64,000 nucleotides of DNA from Sandaracinus amylolyticus (lineage in GTDB: Bacteria; Myxococcota_A; Polyangia; Polyangiales; Sandaracinaceae), in assembly GCF_000737325.1 (NCBI RefSeq), contig NZ_CP011125.1:5208001-5272000 (forward strand). The letters are read 5' to 3'. Below, in pieces: positions 6,682-15,886 of the stretch. The notes beneath the pieces were generated by a model. That model saw only the letters and a program-made list of their open reading frames with translations, had not been told where the DNA came from and searched no databases. A program made the translations under genes and the position numbers. How positions within the stretch are numbered: position 1 is the stretch's first letter; every line of letters starts with the position of its first letter.

Positions 6682-9588
6682 ATGCGCTCCGCGGAGGCGA
6701 CTCGGACGACGAGGTGGGATCCCCTCGCGCGTGCGGCCGGTCTGGTCGCGCTGGGCGCGGGCGTGCTCGGGGCGCTGGGCCACGCGTTCGACCTCGACCT
6801 GCTGCTCCAGCCGTTCGATCTCGGGAGACGCCCGTCGATCGCGGCGGTCGCGTGCTTGCTGCTCCTCGGCGCGAGCAGCCTCGCGATGCTCGGTCCGGCC
6901 CGCGCGCGGCTCGCGGCGGGCATCGGCGGCGTCGCGCTCGCCAGCGTGGGCGCGCTCGCGACGTTCCGGTCGCTCGACGCGCTGCTCGAGGGCGATCGCG
7001 CCGCGATCGCCGCGCCGTACATGGAGCTCGCGCTCGGGACCGCCGCGTGCCTCGCGGCGCAGGGCGCGAGCATCGCGCTCTTCGCCGCGCGATCGCGAGC
7101 GCGCGCGGCGGTCGCGATCGCGAGCGCGCTGACGCTCGGGCTGGCGCTCGCGTCGATGCTCGCGTTCTCGATGTCGGTGCCGATGCTGGAGCGCTACGGC
7201 GTCGAGATGCCGCTGCTCGTCGCGATCGCGCTCGCGGCGCACGGCGCGGGGATGCTCGCGTGGGCGTGGTACTCGGACGTGCAGGAGCACGATCTCCCGA
7301 TGCCCGCATGGAGCCCGCTCGTCGCGGCGATCTCCGCGGGCGCGCTCTTCATCGTGTTCACGATCGCGATCGAGGGCGACGCCGCGATCCTGCAGCTCGT
7401 GCTGGTGCTGGGGGCCGCGGGGAAGCTCGGACAGGCGGTCCACGGGCAGCTGAAGCAGCGCCGCGCCGACGTCGCCGCGAGGCACGCGGCGCAGGACGCG
7501 CAGGAGCGCGCGGAGGAGCGCTCCGCGGAGGCCCTCGCCGAGCAGCGGCGGCTCGAGCGCGTGCTCGATCTCGCGCCGGTCCCGCTGGTCCTCGTCGAGC
7601 CGAGCGACGCGCGCATCACGTTCGCGAACGAGGCCGCGGATCGCCTCGCCGCGGGGCGCTTCGCGCGCGAAGGCGAGAGCACGATCGTGTGCACGGACCT
7701 GCGCGGCCGCCCGCTTCCCGAGCGCGACACGCCGATCGCGCGCATCGCACGCGGCGAGCGGCTCGAGGGCGTGGAGCTCGCCGCGAGCACGGCCGCGGGG
7801 CGGCGCGAGCTCCTCGTGCACGGCGCGCTGCTGCCGGCCGCGCACGCCGAGCCCGCCGTCGCGGTGCTCGCGCTGCAGGACGTGACGCAGGTGCGGCGCG
7901 CCGAGGAGGTCACGACGCGGCTCGGCCGGATCGTCGATGACGCGCCGATCGAGGTCTACGCGTTCGACGCCGCGAGCTTCGTGCTGTTGCAGGAGAACGC
8001 GAGCGCGCTGCGGAACCTCGGGTACCGCAGCGCGGAGCTGCGGGGCGCGAAGATCACCGAGCTTTGGCGCGCGCCGAGCGCCGCCGCGCTCGAGCAGCTC
8101 CTCGAGCCGCTGCGCACGGGCGAGCGCGATCACGTGGTGCTCGAGACCGAGCACGTGCGAAAGGACGGCACGAGCTACCCGGTCGAGGCGCGCATCCGGC
8201 TCTCGCGGACCGAGACGCCGCCGGTGTTCCTCGCGATCGTGGAGAACATCACCGCGCGCAAGCGCACCGAGGAAGAGCGCGCGCGCCTGCTCGCGCTCGA
8301 GCGCCGCGCGCGCGCGGAGGCCGACGCAGCGCGCGAGCGACTCGCGTTCACCGCCGACGCGAGCCGCGCGCTCGTCGATCCCGAGGATCTCGAGGAGACG
8401 CTCCGCGCCGCCGCGCGCGCCGCGCTGCCGCGGCTCGCGTCGTGGAGCGTGCTGCACCTCGTCGCGGGTGACGGATCGGCACGGCGCGCCGCGGTCGCGA
8501 CCGCCGCGGACGCGTCGGCGGGGATCGCGAGCGCGATCGCGCGCGACGTGCCGCGCGTCGTGCCGGGATCGCCGCTCGCTCGCGCGCTCGGCGAGGGCGA
8601 GACGGACGTCGCGATCGACGTCTCGCCGGAGCGCGTCGGTGAGCTGCTCGGGCTCTCGAGCGACGCCGGGGCCGATGCGGCGCGCATCCTCGGCGTGCGC
8701 GGGATCGCGACGATCGGGCTGCGCGCCCGCGGCAGGACGATCGGCGCGCTCTCGCTGATCGAGACCGGCACGCCGTCGAAGTGGCGCGCCGACGCGGAGA
8801 TCGCGCTCGCGCAGGACTACGGCACGCGCGCCGCGCTCGCGATCGACGACGCGCAGCTGCACGAGGACGCGAAGGCCACGCTGCGCGCGCGCGACGACTT
8901 CCTCGTGGTCGCGTCGCACGATCTCCAGATCCCGCTCAGCCTGCTCAAGATGCAGGTCGAGAGCATGCAGCGATCGACGCTGCGCCCCGGCGGTCTCGCG
9001 CCGGAGCGGCTCGCGCGCTCGCTCGACGCGGTGCATCGCCTCGCGACGAAGCTCGCCGTGGTCGTCGAGGATCTCGTCGATCCCTCGCGCCTCACGCGAG
9101 AGCGCATCGGGCTCGCGATCGAGCGGGTCGATCTCGCGGGGATCGTGTGCACCGTGGTCGCGCGCTTCGCGGATCGACTCGCGCGCGCCGGCTCGCGCGT
9201 GCTGCTCTCGGCGCCGGTCGCGATCCCGGGCGAGTGGGACGCGTTCCGCCTCGAGCAGGTCGTGGGCAACCTGCTCTCGAACGCGATCAAGCACGGCGCG
9301 GGCAAGCCGATCGAGGTCGCGGTCGAAGGCGACGAGGACGTCGCGCGGCTCCGGGTGCGCGACCGAGGTGCGGGCATCACCGAGGATCGCCGCGCGCGCA
9401 TCTTCTCGCTCGAGGCGCGCGCCGTCTCGACGCGGCAGTACGGTGGCCTCGGCCTCGGGCTCTACCTCGTGCGCCGCATCGTCGACGCGCTCGGCGGACG
9501 CATCGACGTCGAGAGCGATCCCGGCGCGGGCACGACCTTCACCGTCACGCTGCCTCGCCACGCCGCAGGTCAGGAAACGGCGGCGTGA
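6682..9588 (+). CDS. Membrane-bound PAS-PAS-GAF sensor histidine kinase
   Basis: A 968-residue kinase. An in-frame GTG at 6634 would add 16 residues; neither start has a good ribosome site, and ATG 6682 is preferred because the hydrophobic part begins shortly after it. About eight membrane segments fill residues 20-260, forming a MASE-like sensor. Next come a coiled linker, a PAS domain (about 290-390), a second PAS (about 410-530), a GAF domain (about 560-720), HisKA and an ATPase domain (NLLSNAIKHG, GGLGLGLYLVRRIV). The phospho-acceptor is His746 in VASHDLQIPLSLL; the usual SHELRTPL is altered to SHDLQIPL. The stop overlaps the start of the response regulator gene by 4 bp, so they form one phosphorelay. 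Confidence 0.92.
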   Translation: MRSAEATRTTRWDPLARAAGLVALGAGVLGALGHAFDLDLLLQPFDLGRRPSIAAVACLLLLGASSLAMLGPARARLAAGIGGVALASVGALATFRSLDALLEGDRAAIAAPYMELALGTAACLAAQGASIALFAARSRARAAVAIASALTLGLALASMLAFSMSVPMLERYGVEMPLLVAIALAAHGAGMLAWAWYSDVQEHDLPMPAWSPLVAAISAGALFIVFTIAIEGDAAILQLVLVLGAAGKLGQAVHGQLKQRRADVAARHAAQDAQERAEERSAEALAEQRRLERVLDLAPVPLVLVEPSDARITFANEAADRLAAGRFAREGESTIVCTDLRGRPLPERDTPIARIARGERLEGVELAASTAAGRRELLVHGALLPAAHAEPAVAVLALQDVTQVRRAEEVTTRLGRIVDDAPIEVYAFDAASFVLLQENASALRNLGYRSAELRGAKITELWRAPSAAALEQLLEPLRTGERDHVVLETEHVRKDGTSYPVEARIRLSRTETPPVFLAIVENITARKRTEEERARLLALERRARAEADAARERLAFTADASRALVDPEDLEETLRAAARAALPRLASWSVLHLVAGDGSARRAAVATAADASAGIASAIARDVPRVVPGSPLARALGEGETDVAIDVSPERVGELLGLSSDAGADAARILGVRGIATIGLRARGRTIGALSLIETGTPSKWRADAEIALAQDYGTRAALAIDDAQLHEDAKATLRARDDFLVVASHDLQIPLSLLKMQVESMQRSTLRPGGLAPERLARSLDAVHRLATKLAVVVEDLVDPSRLTRERIGLAIERVDLAGIVCTVVARFADRLARAGSRVLLSAPVAIPGEWDAFRLEQVVGNLLSNAIKHGAGKPIEVAVEGDEDVARLRVRDRGAGITEDRRARIFSLEARAVSTRQYGGLGLGLYLVRRIVDALGGRIDVESDPGAGTTFTVTLPRHAAGQETAA

Positions 9589-9977
9589 GCGCGGACGTCG
9601 AGAGCAGCGACGCGCCGATCCTCGTCGTCGAGGACGACGCCGACGTGCGCGACACGATGGTGCAGGTGCTCGAGAGCGAGGGTCACGCGGTGCGCGGCGC
9701 GCGCGACGGGCGAGAGGCGCTCGACGCGCTGCGCGCCGGCCTCCGCCCGCGCCTCATCCTGCTCGATCTGATGATGCCCGTGATGAACGGCTGGCAGTTC
9801 CGCGAGGAGATGGAGCGCGAGCCGGCGCTCGCGTCGATCCCCGTCGTGCTCGTGTCCGCGCTCGATCCCGGCACCGAGCGCACGGCATCGATCGCGGCGG
9901 CGGGGTTCCTGCACAAGCCGTTCGAGCTCGACGAGCTGCTCGACGCGGTCCAGCGCGCGATCGCGCACCCCGCGTGA
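9585..9977 (+). CDS. Single-domain response regulator
   Basis: A 130-residue CheY-like receiver with no output domain. It starts at GTG 9585 within a GTGA overlap with the kinase stop. The acidic pair is in ILVVEDDADVRDTM, the phospho-acceptor Asp61 is in LILLDLMMPVMNG, the conserved Ser is in VVLVSAL, and the Lys is in GFLHKPFELDELL, so all phosphorylation residues are intact. Having no effector, it must act by protein contact or pass phosphate on. It probably serves the upstream membrane kinase and may also serve the divergent cytoplasmic one. Confidence 0.95.
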   Translation: MSADVESSDAPILVVEDDADVRDTMVQVLESEGHAVRGARDGREALDALRAGLRPRLILLDLMMPVMNGWQFREEMEREPALASIPVVLVSALDPGTERTASIAAAGFLHKPFELDELLDAVQRAIAHPA

Positions 9978-10037
9978 GGGCCGTGAGGTCGTCGGATTGC
10001 GCAGATCCGGCCGAGACCCCATGACAACCGACCGCCC

Positions 10038-12887
10038 ATGAGCCCTCCCCGCGAGCATCCCTACGCTTCGTTCCTCGACCGCGTGCAGAAGCCGTCGCGC
10101 TACGTCGGCGGCGAGCACGGCGAGGTGCGGAAGGACTGGAGCGCGGTCAGCGCGCGCCTCTGTCTCGCGTTCCCCGACGTCTACGACATCGGGATGAGCC
10201 ACCTCGGCTTCAAGATCCTCTACGGGATCGTCAACGAGCACCCGAAGCTGCTCGCCGAGCGCTGCTACGCGCCGTGGAGCGACATGGAGGCGGAGCTGCG
10301 CGCGCACGGTCAGCCGCTGCGCTCGCTCGAGAGCGCGCGCTCGCTGCGCGACTTCGACGTCGTCGGCTTCTCGCTGCAGTTCGAGCTCACGTTCACGAAC
10401 ATCCTGCTGATGCTCGAGCTCGGCGGGATCCCGCTGCGCGCGGCGGATCGCGGCGAGGACGATCCGCTGGTGATCGTCGGCGGTCCGGTCGCGACGCACT
10501 GCGAGCCGCTCGCGCCCTTCGTCGACGTCGCGGTCATCGGCGACGGCGAGGAGAAGACGCCCGAGATCATGCTCACGTGGACCGCGCTCAAGGCCGCGGG
10601 CGTGCCGCGCCGCGAGCGGCTGCGCGAGCTCGTGCGCGTGAGCACGAAGACGGGCGGTGGGCTCTACGTGCCCGCGCTCTACGAGACCGAGATCGAGCCC
10701 GAGACCGGCGTGCGCGTCGTGTCGAAGCCGAGCGATCCGACGCTGCCCTTCCCCGTGAAGCGCGCGATGGTCGCGAACCTCAACGACTATCCGTTCCCGT
10801 CGGGCGGCCCGGTCAGCGCGACGGAGAGCGTGTTCGATCGCGTCTCGGTCGAGATCGCGCGCGGATGCACCGAGGGATGTCGCTTCTGCCAGGCGGGCAT
10901 GATCTACCGCCCGGTTCGCGAGCGCGACCCCGAGTCGATCCTCGACACCATCACGCGCGCGGTGAAGGACGGCGGCTACGACGAGGCGTCGCTCACGTCG
11001 CTGTCGACCGCGGACTACAGCGCGATCCACCCGCTCGTCAAAGCGGTGATGAAGAAGTTCGAGGCGGAGAAGGTCGCGCTCTCCGTCTCGTCGCTGCGCG
11101 CGTACGGGCTCGACGAGGATCTGCTCGACGAGATCAAGAAGGTGCGCGCCACCGGCCTCACGTTCGCGCCCGAAGCGGGCTCGCAGCGCATGCGCGACGT
11201 GGTGAACAAGAACATCACGGAAGAGCAGCTGATGACGACCGCCGAGCGCGTGTTCGCGCGCGGTTGGTCGAAGATGAAGCTCTACTTCATGATCGGTCTG
11301 CCGACCGAAGAAGAAGAGGACGTGCGCGGCATCGTGCAGACCGGTGCACGCGCGCGCGACGTCGGTCGCAAGGTGCAGCGCGGACGCGGGCCCGACGTGA
11401 CGGTCTCGGTGTCGATCCACGTCCCGAAGCCGCACACGCCGTTCCAGTGGTGCGCGATGGATGCGAAGGACCTCGTCGAGGTGAAGCAGTCCTGGCTGCG
11501 CGAGGAAGCGCGCGCGGGCGGCGTGAAGCTCAAGACGCACGACTCGGAGGGCAGCTGGCTCGAGGGCGTCATCGCGCGCGGTGATCGCACGCTCGGCGAC
11601 GTGATCGAGACCGCGTACCGCCACGGCGCGCGCTTCGACTCGTGGGAGGAGCGCCTCGATCTCGGCGCGTGGCAGCGCGCGTTCGAGCAGCACGGGATCG
11701 AGCCGGCGCGCTTCCTCGGGACGATCCCGGTGACGGCGCGCCTGCCGTGGGATCACCTCGACGTCGGGCTCGAGGACGGGTTCTTGCTGCGCGAGTACCG
11801 CAAGGCGCTCTCGAACCGGCTGAGCCCGCCGTGCGGCAAGGTCGCGGGCGCGTTCGTGCACCACACGAACCTCGTCGACGCGGAGGCCGACCGGAAGCGA
11901 CTCGTCTGTTACGACTGCGGCGTCGCGTGCGACCTCGGGCAGATGCGCGAGGAGCGCCTCGTCTTCCTGCGCAAGCTCGGCGCGGACGAGCGTCCCGCGC
12001 CGCGCGAGGCGCGCGATCCCGGCGCGCCGAAGGTGCTGCCGAAGCACATGCGTCCGCCGCCGAAGCAGGTGCAGGGCGCGCCGATGCGCGTGCGTCTCGC
12101 GTATCGCAAGGTCGGGCTCGCGGCGTACCGCGGGCACCTCGACCTGGTGCGCGTGCTGCCGCGCATCCTGCGCCGCGTGGAGATGCCGCTCTGGTACACG
12201 GAGGGCTTCCATCCGCGGCCCGACATGGTGTTCGGCCCCGCGCTCTCGCTCGGCATCGCGAGCCTCGCGGAGTACGTGGACCTGAAGCTCGACGGCGACG
12301 TCGCGTTCTCGCTCGACGGGCTCGTCGAGCGGCTCAACGCGGTCAGCGAGGCGGGCCTCGAGTTCCTCGCCGTGCGCGCGCTCGGCGGACAGGACGCGGG
12401 CATCAACAAGGTGATCGACGAGGCCGAGTACGTCGCCGCGATCCCGCACGCATGGCTCGCGGAGCGCGGCCTGTCGGACCTCGATGCGCTGCGCGCGCGG
12501 ACCGACACGGCGCGCGCCGGATCGCTCGTCGTGCGGCGGATCATCGAGGGCATCGGCAAGGACGTCGACGTCGCGAAGTACCTCCTCGAGCTCGCGATCG
12601 GCGCAGGCGCCGACGCGCTCGAAGCGGCGGGCCTCGGCGGTGCGCTCGTGCCGCTGCGGATGCGCATCTCGATGACGGGCCAGGGCACCGCGAAGGCGAG
12701 CGAGGTGATCGAGGCCGTGCTCGGCGAGAAGGACGTGCCCCATCGGCTCGTGCGCGTGGGCTTGTTCGCGATGCGCGACGGGCGACGCGCGGATCCGACG
12801 GACCTCGACGCGGTGCGCGTGAAGCGCACCATCCAGGCGCATGACGTGGCGAGCGAGGTCGTGGAAGCTGGCGGCGACGCCGAGTGA
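10038..12887 (+). CDS. B12-binding-type radical SAM protein fused to DUF2344
   Basis: A 949-residue fusion of two families, often encoded separately, that are typically found next to ribonuclease E/G genes (TIGR03960 and TIGR03936 types). The N-terminal part has RLCLAFPDVYDIGMSHLGF and a B12-like Rossmann region. The radical SAM core has a CX3CX2C cluster site at Cys277, Cys281 and Cys284 (RGCTEGCRFCQAGMIYRP). A linker contains CYDCGVACD, and DUF2344 begins near residue 680 (RVRLAYRKVGLAAYRGHLDL, GFHPRPDMVFGPALSLGI). The reaction is unknown; the family is thought to act on RNA or ribosomal substrates, which is inference. No RNase E/G gene follows here. Confidence 0.9.
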   Translation: MSPPREHPYASFLDRVQKPSRYVGGEHGEVRKDWSAVSARLCLAFPDVYDIGMSHLGFKILYGIVNEHPKLLAERCYAPWSDMEAELRAHGQPLRSLESARSLRDFDVVGFSLQFELTFTNILLMLELGGIPLRAADRGEDDPLVIVGGPVATHCEPLAPFVDVAVIGDGEEKTPEIMLTWTALKAAGVPRRERLRELVRVSTKTGGGLYVPALYETEIEPETGVRVVSKPSDPTLPFPVKRAMVANLNDYPFPSGGPVSATESVFDRVSVEIARGCTEGCRFCQAGMIYRPVRERDPESILDTITRAVKDGGYDEASLTSLSTADYSAIHPLVKAVMKKFEAEKVALSVSSLRAYGLDEDLLDEIKKVRATGLTFAPEAGSQRMRDVVNKNITEEQLMTTAERVFARGWSKMKLYFMIGLPTEEEEDVRGIVQTGARARDVGRKVQRGRGPDVTVSVSIHVPKPHTPFQWCAMDAKDLVEVKQSWLREEARAGGVKLKTHDSEGSWLEGVIARGDRTLGDVIETAYRHGARFDSWEERLDLGAWQRAFEQHGIEPARFLGTIPVTARLPWDHLDVGLEDGFLLREYRKALSNRLSPPCGKVAGAFVHHTNLVDAEADRKRLVCYDCGVACDLGQMREERLVFLRKLGADERPAPREARDPGAPKVLPKHMRPPPKQVQGAPMRVRLAYRKVGLAAYRGHLDLVRVLPRILRRVEMPLWYTEGFHPRPDMVFGPALSLGIASLAEYVDLKLDGDVAFSLDGLVERLNAVSEAGLEFLAVRALGGQDAGINKVIDEAEYVAAIPHAWLAERGLSDLDALRARTDTARAGSLVVRRIIEGIGKDVDVAKYLLELAIGAGADALEAAGLGGALVPLRMRISMTGQGTAKASEVIEAVLGEKDVPHRLVRVGLFAMRDGRRADPTDLDAVRVKRTIQAHDVASEVVEAGGDAE

Positions 12888-12894
12888 GCGCCCC

Positions 12895-13389
12895 GTGATC
12901 GCGTGTGTCGACGTCGACTATCGCGATCACGAGGCCATCGCGGCGTGCGTGGTCGCGGACGAGTGGACGTCCTCGACCACGCGCGAGGAGCACGTGGTGC
13001 GCATCGACGAGGTCGCGCCGTACGAGCCGGGCAAGTTCTACCTGCGCGAGCTGCCGTGCCTGCGCGCGGTGCTCGCGCGCGTGACGGTGCCGATCGAGGT
13101 GGTCATCGTCGACGGGCAGGTGTGGCTCGACGAGGATCGGCCAGGGCTCGGCGCGCGCTTGTACGAGGCGCTCGGCGGCACGATCCCGGTCGTCGGCGTC
13201 GCGAAGACCGAGTACCGCGGGGCGACGCGCGCGATCGAGGTGTGCCGCGGCGAGAGCAAGAGCCCGCTCTACGTGAGCGCGATCGGCATCGACGCGACCG
13301 ATGCCGCGGCGAAGGTGCGCGCGATGCACGGCGCGTATCGGATGCCGACGTTGCTCGCGCGCGTGGACCGCGTCGCGCGCGACGCGTGA
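12895..13389 (+). CDS. Short endonuclease V family protein
   Basis: A 164-residue protein of the endonuclease V (deoxyinosine 3'-endonuclease) fold. GTG 12895 is chosen since the protein then begins MIACVDVDYRD, placing the first catalytic Asp (Asp6) at the usual strand; an ATG at 12841 would add 18 residues lying mostly inside the upstream gene. Glu52 in FYLRELPCL and Asp73 in VIVDGQVWLD complete the acidic triad, and PVVGVAKTEYRG matches the family. The usual N-terminal helices (30 or more residues before the first Asp in E. coli Nfi) are absent, and the HPR motif after the DG is replaced. So activity on inosine is likely but not certain. Confidence 0.82.
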   Translation: MIACVDVDYRDHEAIAACVVADEWTSSTTREEHVVRIDEVAPYEPGKFYLRELPCLRAVLARVTVPIEVVIVDGQVWLDEDRPGLGARLYEALGGTIPVVGVAKTEYRGATRAIEVCRGESKSPLYVSAIGIDATDAAAKVRAMHGAYRMPTLLARVDRVARDA

Positions 13390-13485
13390 GGAGCGCTACT
13401 CGCCGAGGCAGTCGCAGTGGTCGTAGCAGCCCTCGGCTCGCTCCAGCGACCACGGCGTTCTGCGTTCGGCCCGACGCGGCGCGGC

Positions 13486-14061
13486 TCACGCGAGCGCGAG
13501 GAAAGCGAGCGCGGCGCCGGCCCCGATCGCACCGCCCGCGATCACCTCGCGGGCCGTGTGCCGCCCGAGCGCGATGCGCGACCACGCGATCGCGAGCGCC
13601 GCGACCAGGAACGCGGCGCGCGCGATCGGCGGGGCAGCGATCGCGGCGGCGAGGATCGGGAACGCGGTGTGGAGCGACGCCTTGATCACGCGGTTCGCGA
13701 CGCTGCCCGCGAGGAACACCGCACAGCCACACGCGCAGCCGATCACCGCCCCGCGCGGTGCGCCGCCCGCATTGAGCGCGAGCGCCGCGCCGCCCGTCGC
13801 GAGGATCGACACGAGATAGAACGTCCCGCGCTCTTCGCGGCGGGAGACGTCGATGTGCGAGAGCCGTCCGGTGCGCACGCCGTGCGCGAGGTATGCGCCG
13901 ATGACCGCCATCGCCACGAGCACGGTGCCGAGCACGGCGCCCGCCTCGGCGAGCGAGGCCTGCCCGGTCGTCGCGAGCACGATCGCGGACGGCACGACGA
14001 CCACGGGGTGCCCGACGATCGACACGACGCGCGCAACGAGCTGTGTGGTCGGACCCGCCAT
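13486..14061 (-). CDS. PAP2-superfamily membrane phosphatase-like protein
   Basis: A 191-residue integral membrane protein with about five hydrophobic segments. The C-terminal half carries the order expected of type-2 phosphatidic acid phosphatases: Lys in NRVIKASLHT, His in LHTAFPI, then SRIALGRHTAREVIAGG, with the SR and GRH residues of motifs 2 and 3. The start is the ATG at 14061, 12 bases from the end of the adjacent acetyltransferase gene on the same strand, so it is likely the last gene of the peptidase-acetyltransferase-PAP2 group. The lipid substrate is unknown. Confidence 0.72.
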   Translation of the reverse strand: MAGPTTQLVARVVSIVGHPVVVVPSAIVLATTGQASLAEAGAVLGTVLVAMAVIGAYLAHGVRTGRLSHIDVSRREERGTFYLVSILATGGAALALNAGGAPRGAVIGCACGCAVFLAGSVANRVIKASLHTAFPILAAAIAAPPIARAAFLVAALAIAWSRIALGRHTAREVIAGGAIGAGAALAFLALA

Positions 14062-14072
14062 TCGCGGCGAGC

Positions 14073-14624
14073 CTAGGACGAACGTCGCGCCGAGGCACTC
14101 GCACCAGGCGCGAGCACGAGCCGCATGTGCACGCGCGTCGCCCAGTCGAGGCCGTCCGCGGACTGTGCGTCGCTCACGCGCACGAGCCCCGGGCCCCACG
14201 CGTCGCGCGGGATCACCTCGAAGCCGTGCCGCGCGAAGAACGGCGCGTTCCACGGCACGTCACGCTGGGTGTTGAGGACGATCGACGGCTCACCGCGCCG
14301 GCGTGCAGCATCGATCACCGCGCGCACGAGCGCCGACCCGACGCCGACACGTCCCGCGTCGAGCGCGACGCTCACCTGGCCGATGCACAGCTCGCCCTCG
14401 ATGCGCCCGAGGTAGACGAGCCCCGCGACGACCCCGCCCAGCTCCGCGACGAGGAGGCGCTGCTCGCTCGTCGCGCGCGATGCCACGTCGGGCGGGATCG
14501 TCGATCCGTCGGCGAGCTCGGGGTGCGGCGATGACGCGAAGCGCGCGTCGGCCTCGCGCACGATCTCCTGGATGCGAGCGAGATCGTCATCCGTCGCACA
14601 TCGGATCGTGATCGACGCGCTCAC
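14073..14624 (-). CDS. GNAT-family N-acetyltransferase
   Basis: A 183-residue acetyl-CoA-dependent acetyltransferase of unknown acceptor. It has the N-terminal ITIRCATDDDLARI strand, core strands AELGGVVAGLVYLG and IGQVSVALDA, and the CoA loop GRVGVGSALVRAVIDAARR, then the strand SIVLNTQRDVPWNAPFFARHGFEVI with the conserved FFARHGF. The GTG start at 14624 overlaps the upstream peptidase stop in a GTGA, indicating coupling. The extended tail after residue 160 is unremarkable. Confidence 0.88.
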   Translation of the reverse strand: MSASITIRCATDDDLARIQEIVREADARFASSPHPELADGSTIPPDVASRATSEQRLLVAELGGVVAGLVYLGRIEGELCIGQVSVALDAGRVGVGSALVRAVIDAARRRGEPSIVLNTQRDVPWNAPFFARHGFEVIPRDAWGPGLVRVSDAQSADGLDWATRVHMRLVLAPGASASARRSS

Positions 14625-15784
14625 GCGAACGAGCTCTCGATGCCCGCGACGAGCTGCTCGAGCTGGCCGCGCGCGTCGTGCGGAAGCGCTCCATCACGTC
14701 GCACCCGCGCGCGCAGCGAGCGCGCCATCTGCGCGCCCATCGCCGCGACGTCGGACACGGTCGCGAGCGGCGTGAGGAGATCGCCGATCGAGTCGAGCGT
14801 CGTCGCGTCGTCCCGTCGATCGCGGAACACGAAGGGCGCTTCGTGCCGCGCGCACTGCTCGCGCACGAAGCGCTCGATCCACGCCGCAGTCGCCTGCATG
14901 CGCGCGAAATCGAGGTATTGCGGGAGATCGTCGGGCGTGTGGTAGTGGCGCGAGCGACCGCCGGTGAGCAGCACGAAGGGACGCTCGCGCTCCCAGAACG
15001 CCGCGTAGTCGCTGAGGCGCGGGATGACCTCGGCATCGGCCGGCCGGATGATCAGACCAGGCTCGGTGCGCGCGAGCGCGTGCACGTGCGTCAGCGTGCC
15101 CTCGCTGCGCTCCGCGCCGAGCAGGAACATCGTGCGGCGCACCTCGCTGGGACGGTGCGCGTCGCCGAGCGCGTGTCCGACGAGCTCGAGGCACACCATC
15201 ATGTCGATGCGCTCGAGCGGCACCGTCGGGTGCCGCGCGAAGTGCTCGGAGCCCATCGCCGCGGTCAGGAAGTACGGCGGCTCCTCCGCGTCGAACGCCG
15301 CGATGATGACGCCGCGGCCCATCGGGCGAGCCGCGGCGAGCCGGCGCGCGACGTCGACCAGAATCGCGACCGACGCCGCGTTGTCGTCGGCGCCGCGATA
15401 GACGTGTCGACCCACCGTGCCGAGGTGGTCGTAGTGCGCGGCGACCATCACGTAGCGATCGATCTCGCCCGGGATCGTCGCGAGCACGTTCGCGCCGCGC
15501 GCCTTGGGAACTGCCTGTTCGAACGGGTCGAGCCCGACCGTGCGCAGCGCGTCGATCACGACGCCGCGCGCGATGCGGCCACCCTCGGTCCCGGCCGCGC
15601 GCCCGGCGCAGCGATCGGAGCACAGCTCGTCCACGAGTTCGCGCATCGACGAAGCATGGCTCACTCGCACGCGACGCGGATCCTCCGCGACGGCGGCCCC
15701 GGCGGCCAGCGAGGGCGACGCCGGATGCACCGTGGCCGTCGAGGCCGCGGCGAACACGATCGCTGCGATGACGGCGCGCTTCAC
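14621..15784 (-). CDS. Exported M28-family zinc aminopeptidase
   Basis: A 387-residue peptidase. The start is a GTG at 15784 followed by VKRAVIAAIVFAAAS, a Sec signal peptide probably cleaved after an AXA site near residue 28-32. Metal ligands in family order: His in MVAAHYDHLG, Asp in RGADDNAAS, the Glu pair in AFDAEEPPYF, Glu in VCLELVG, and His in SRHYHTPDDLP. The C-terminal 90 residues are helical and not part of the core. Location is periplasmic or extracellular, and it would release N-terminal residues from peptides. It is translationally coupled to the acetyltransferase downstream. Confidence 0.9.
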   Translation of the reverse strand: MKRAVIAAIVFAAASTATVHPASPSLAAGAAVAEDPRRVRVSHASSMRELVDELCSDRCAGRAAGTEGGRIARGVVIDALRTVGLDPFEQAVPKARGANVLATIPGEIDRYVMVAAHYDHLGTVGRHVYRGADDNAASVAILVDVARRLAAARPMGRGVIIAAFDAEEPPYFLTAAMGSEHFARHPTVPLERIDMMVCLELVGHALGDAHRPSEVRRTMFLLGAERSEGTLTHVHALARTEPGLIIRPADAEVIPRLSDYAAFWERERPFVLLTGGRSRHYHTPDDLPQYLDFARMQATAAWIERFVREQCARHEAPFVFRDRRDDATTLDSIGDLLTPLATVSDVAAMGAQMARSLRARVRRDGALPHDARGQLEQLVAGIESSFA

Positions 15785-15886
15785 GGGCTCGGTGTGCCCC
15801 GTCCGATTCCTGACAGCGCATCGTCGAGAGTGGCGCGTCGCCCCGCTTGAAACCGCGGCTCGCGAGCCCCACACGTCGTAGTCCGC

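Noticed and set aside
4822-9561. Very long minus-strand open frame running past the kinase start
   Set aside because: Only the part up to 6492 has kinase domains. The rest is Arg/Asp/Ala-rich antisense of the plus-strand kinase, an effect of extreme GC content.
13396-13485. In-frame continuation after the PAP2 stop reading RAEGCYDHCDCLGE before a second stop
   Set aside because: It looks like a real protein end, but there is no start codon or domain; at most an eroded remnant or a stop read-through, not enough to call.
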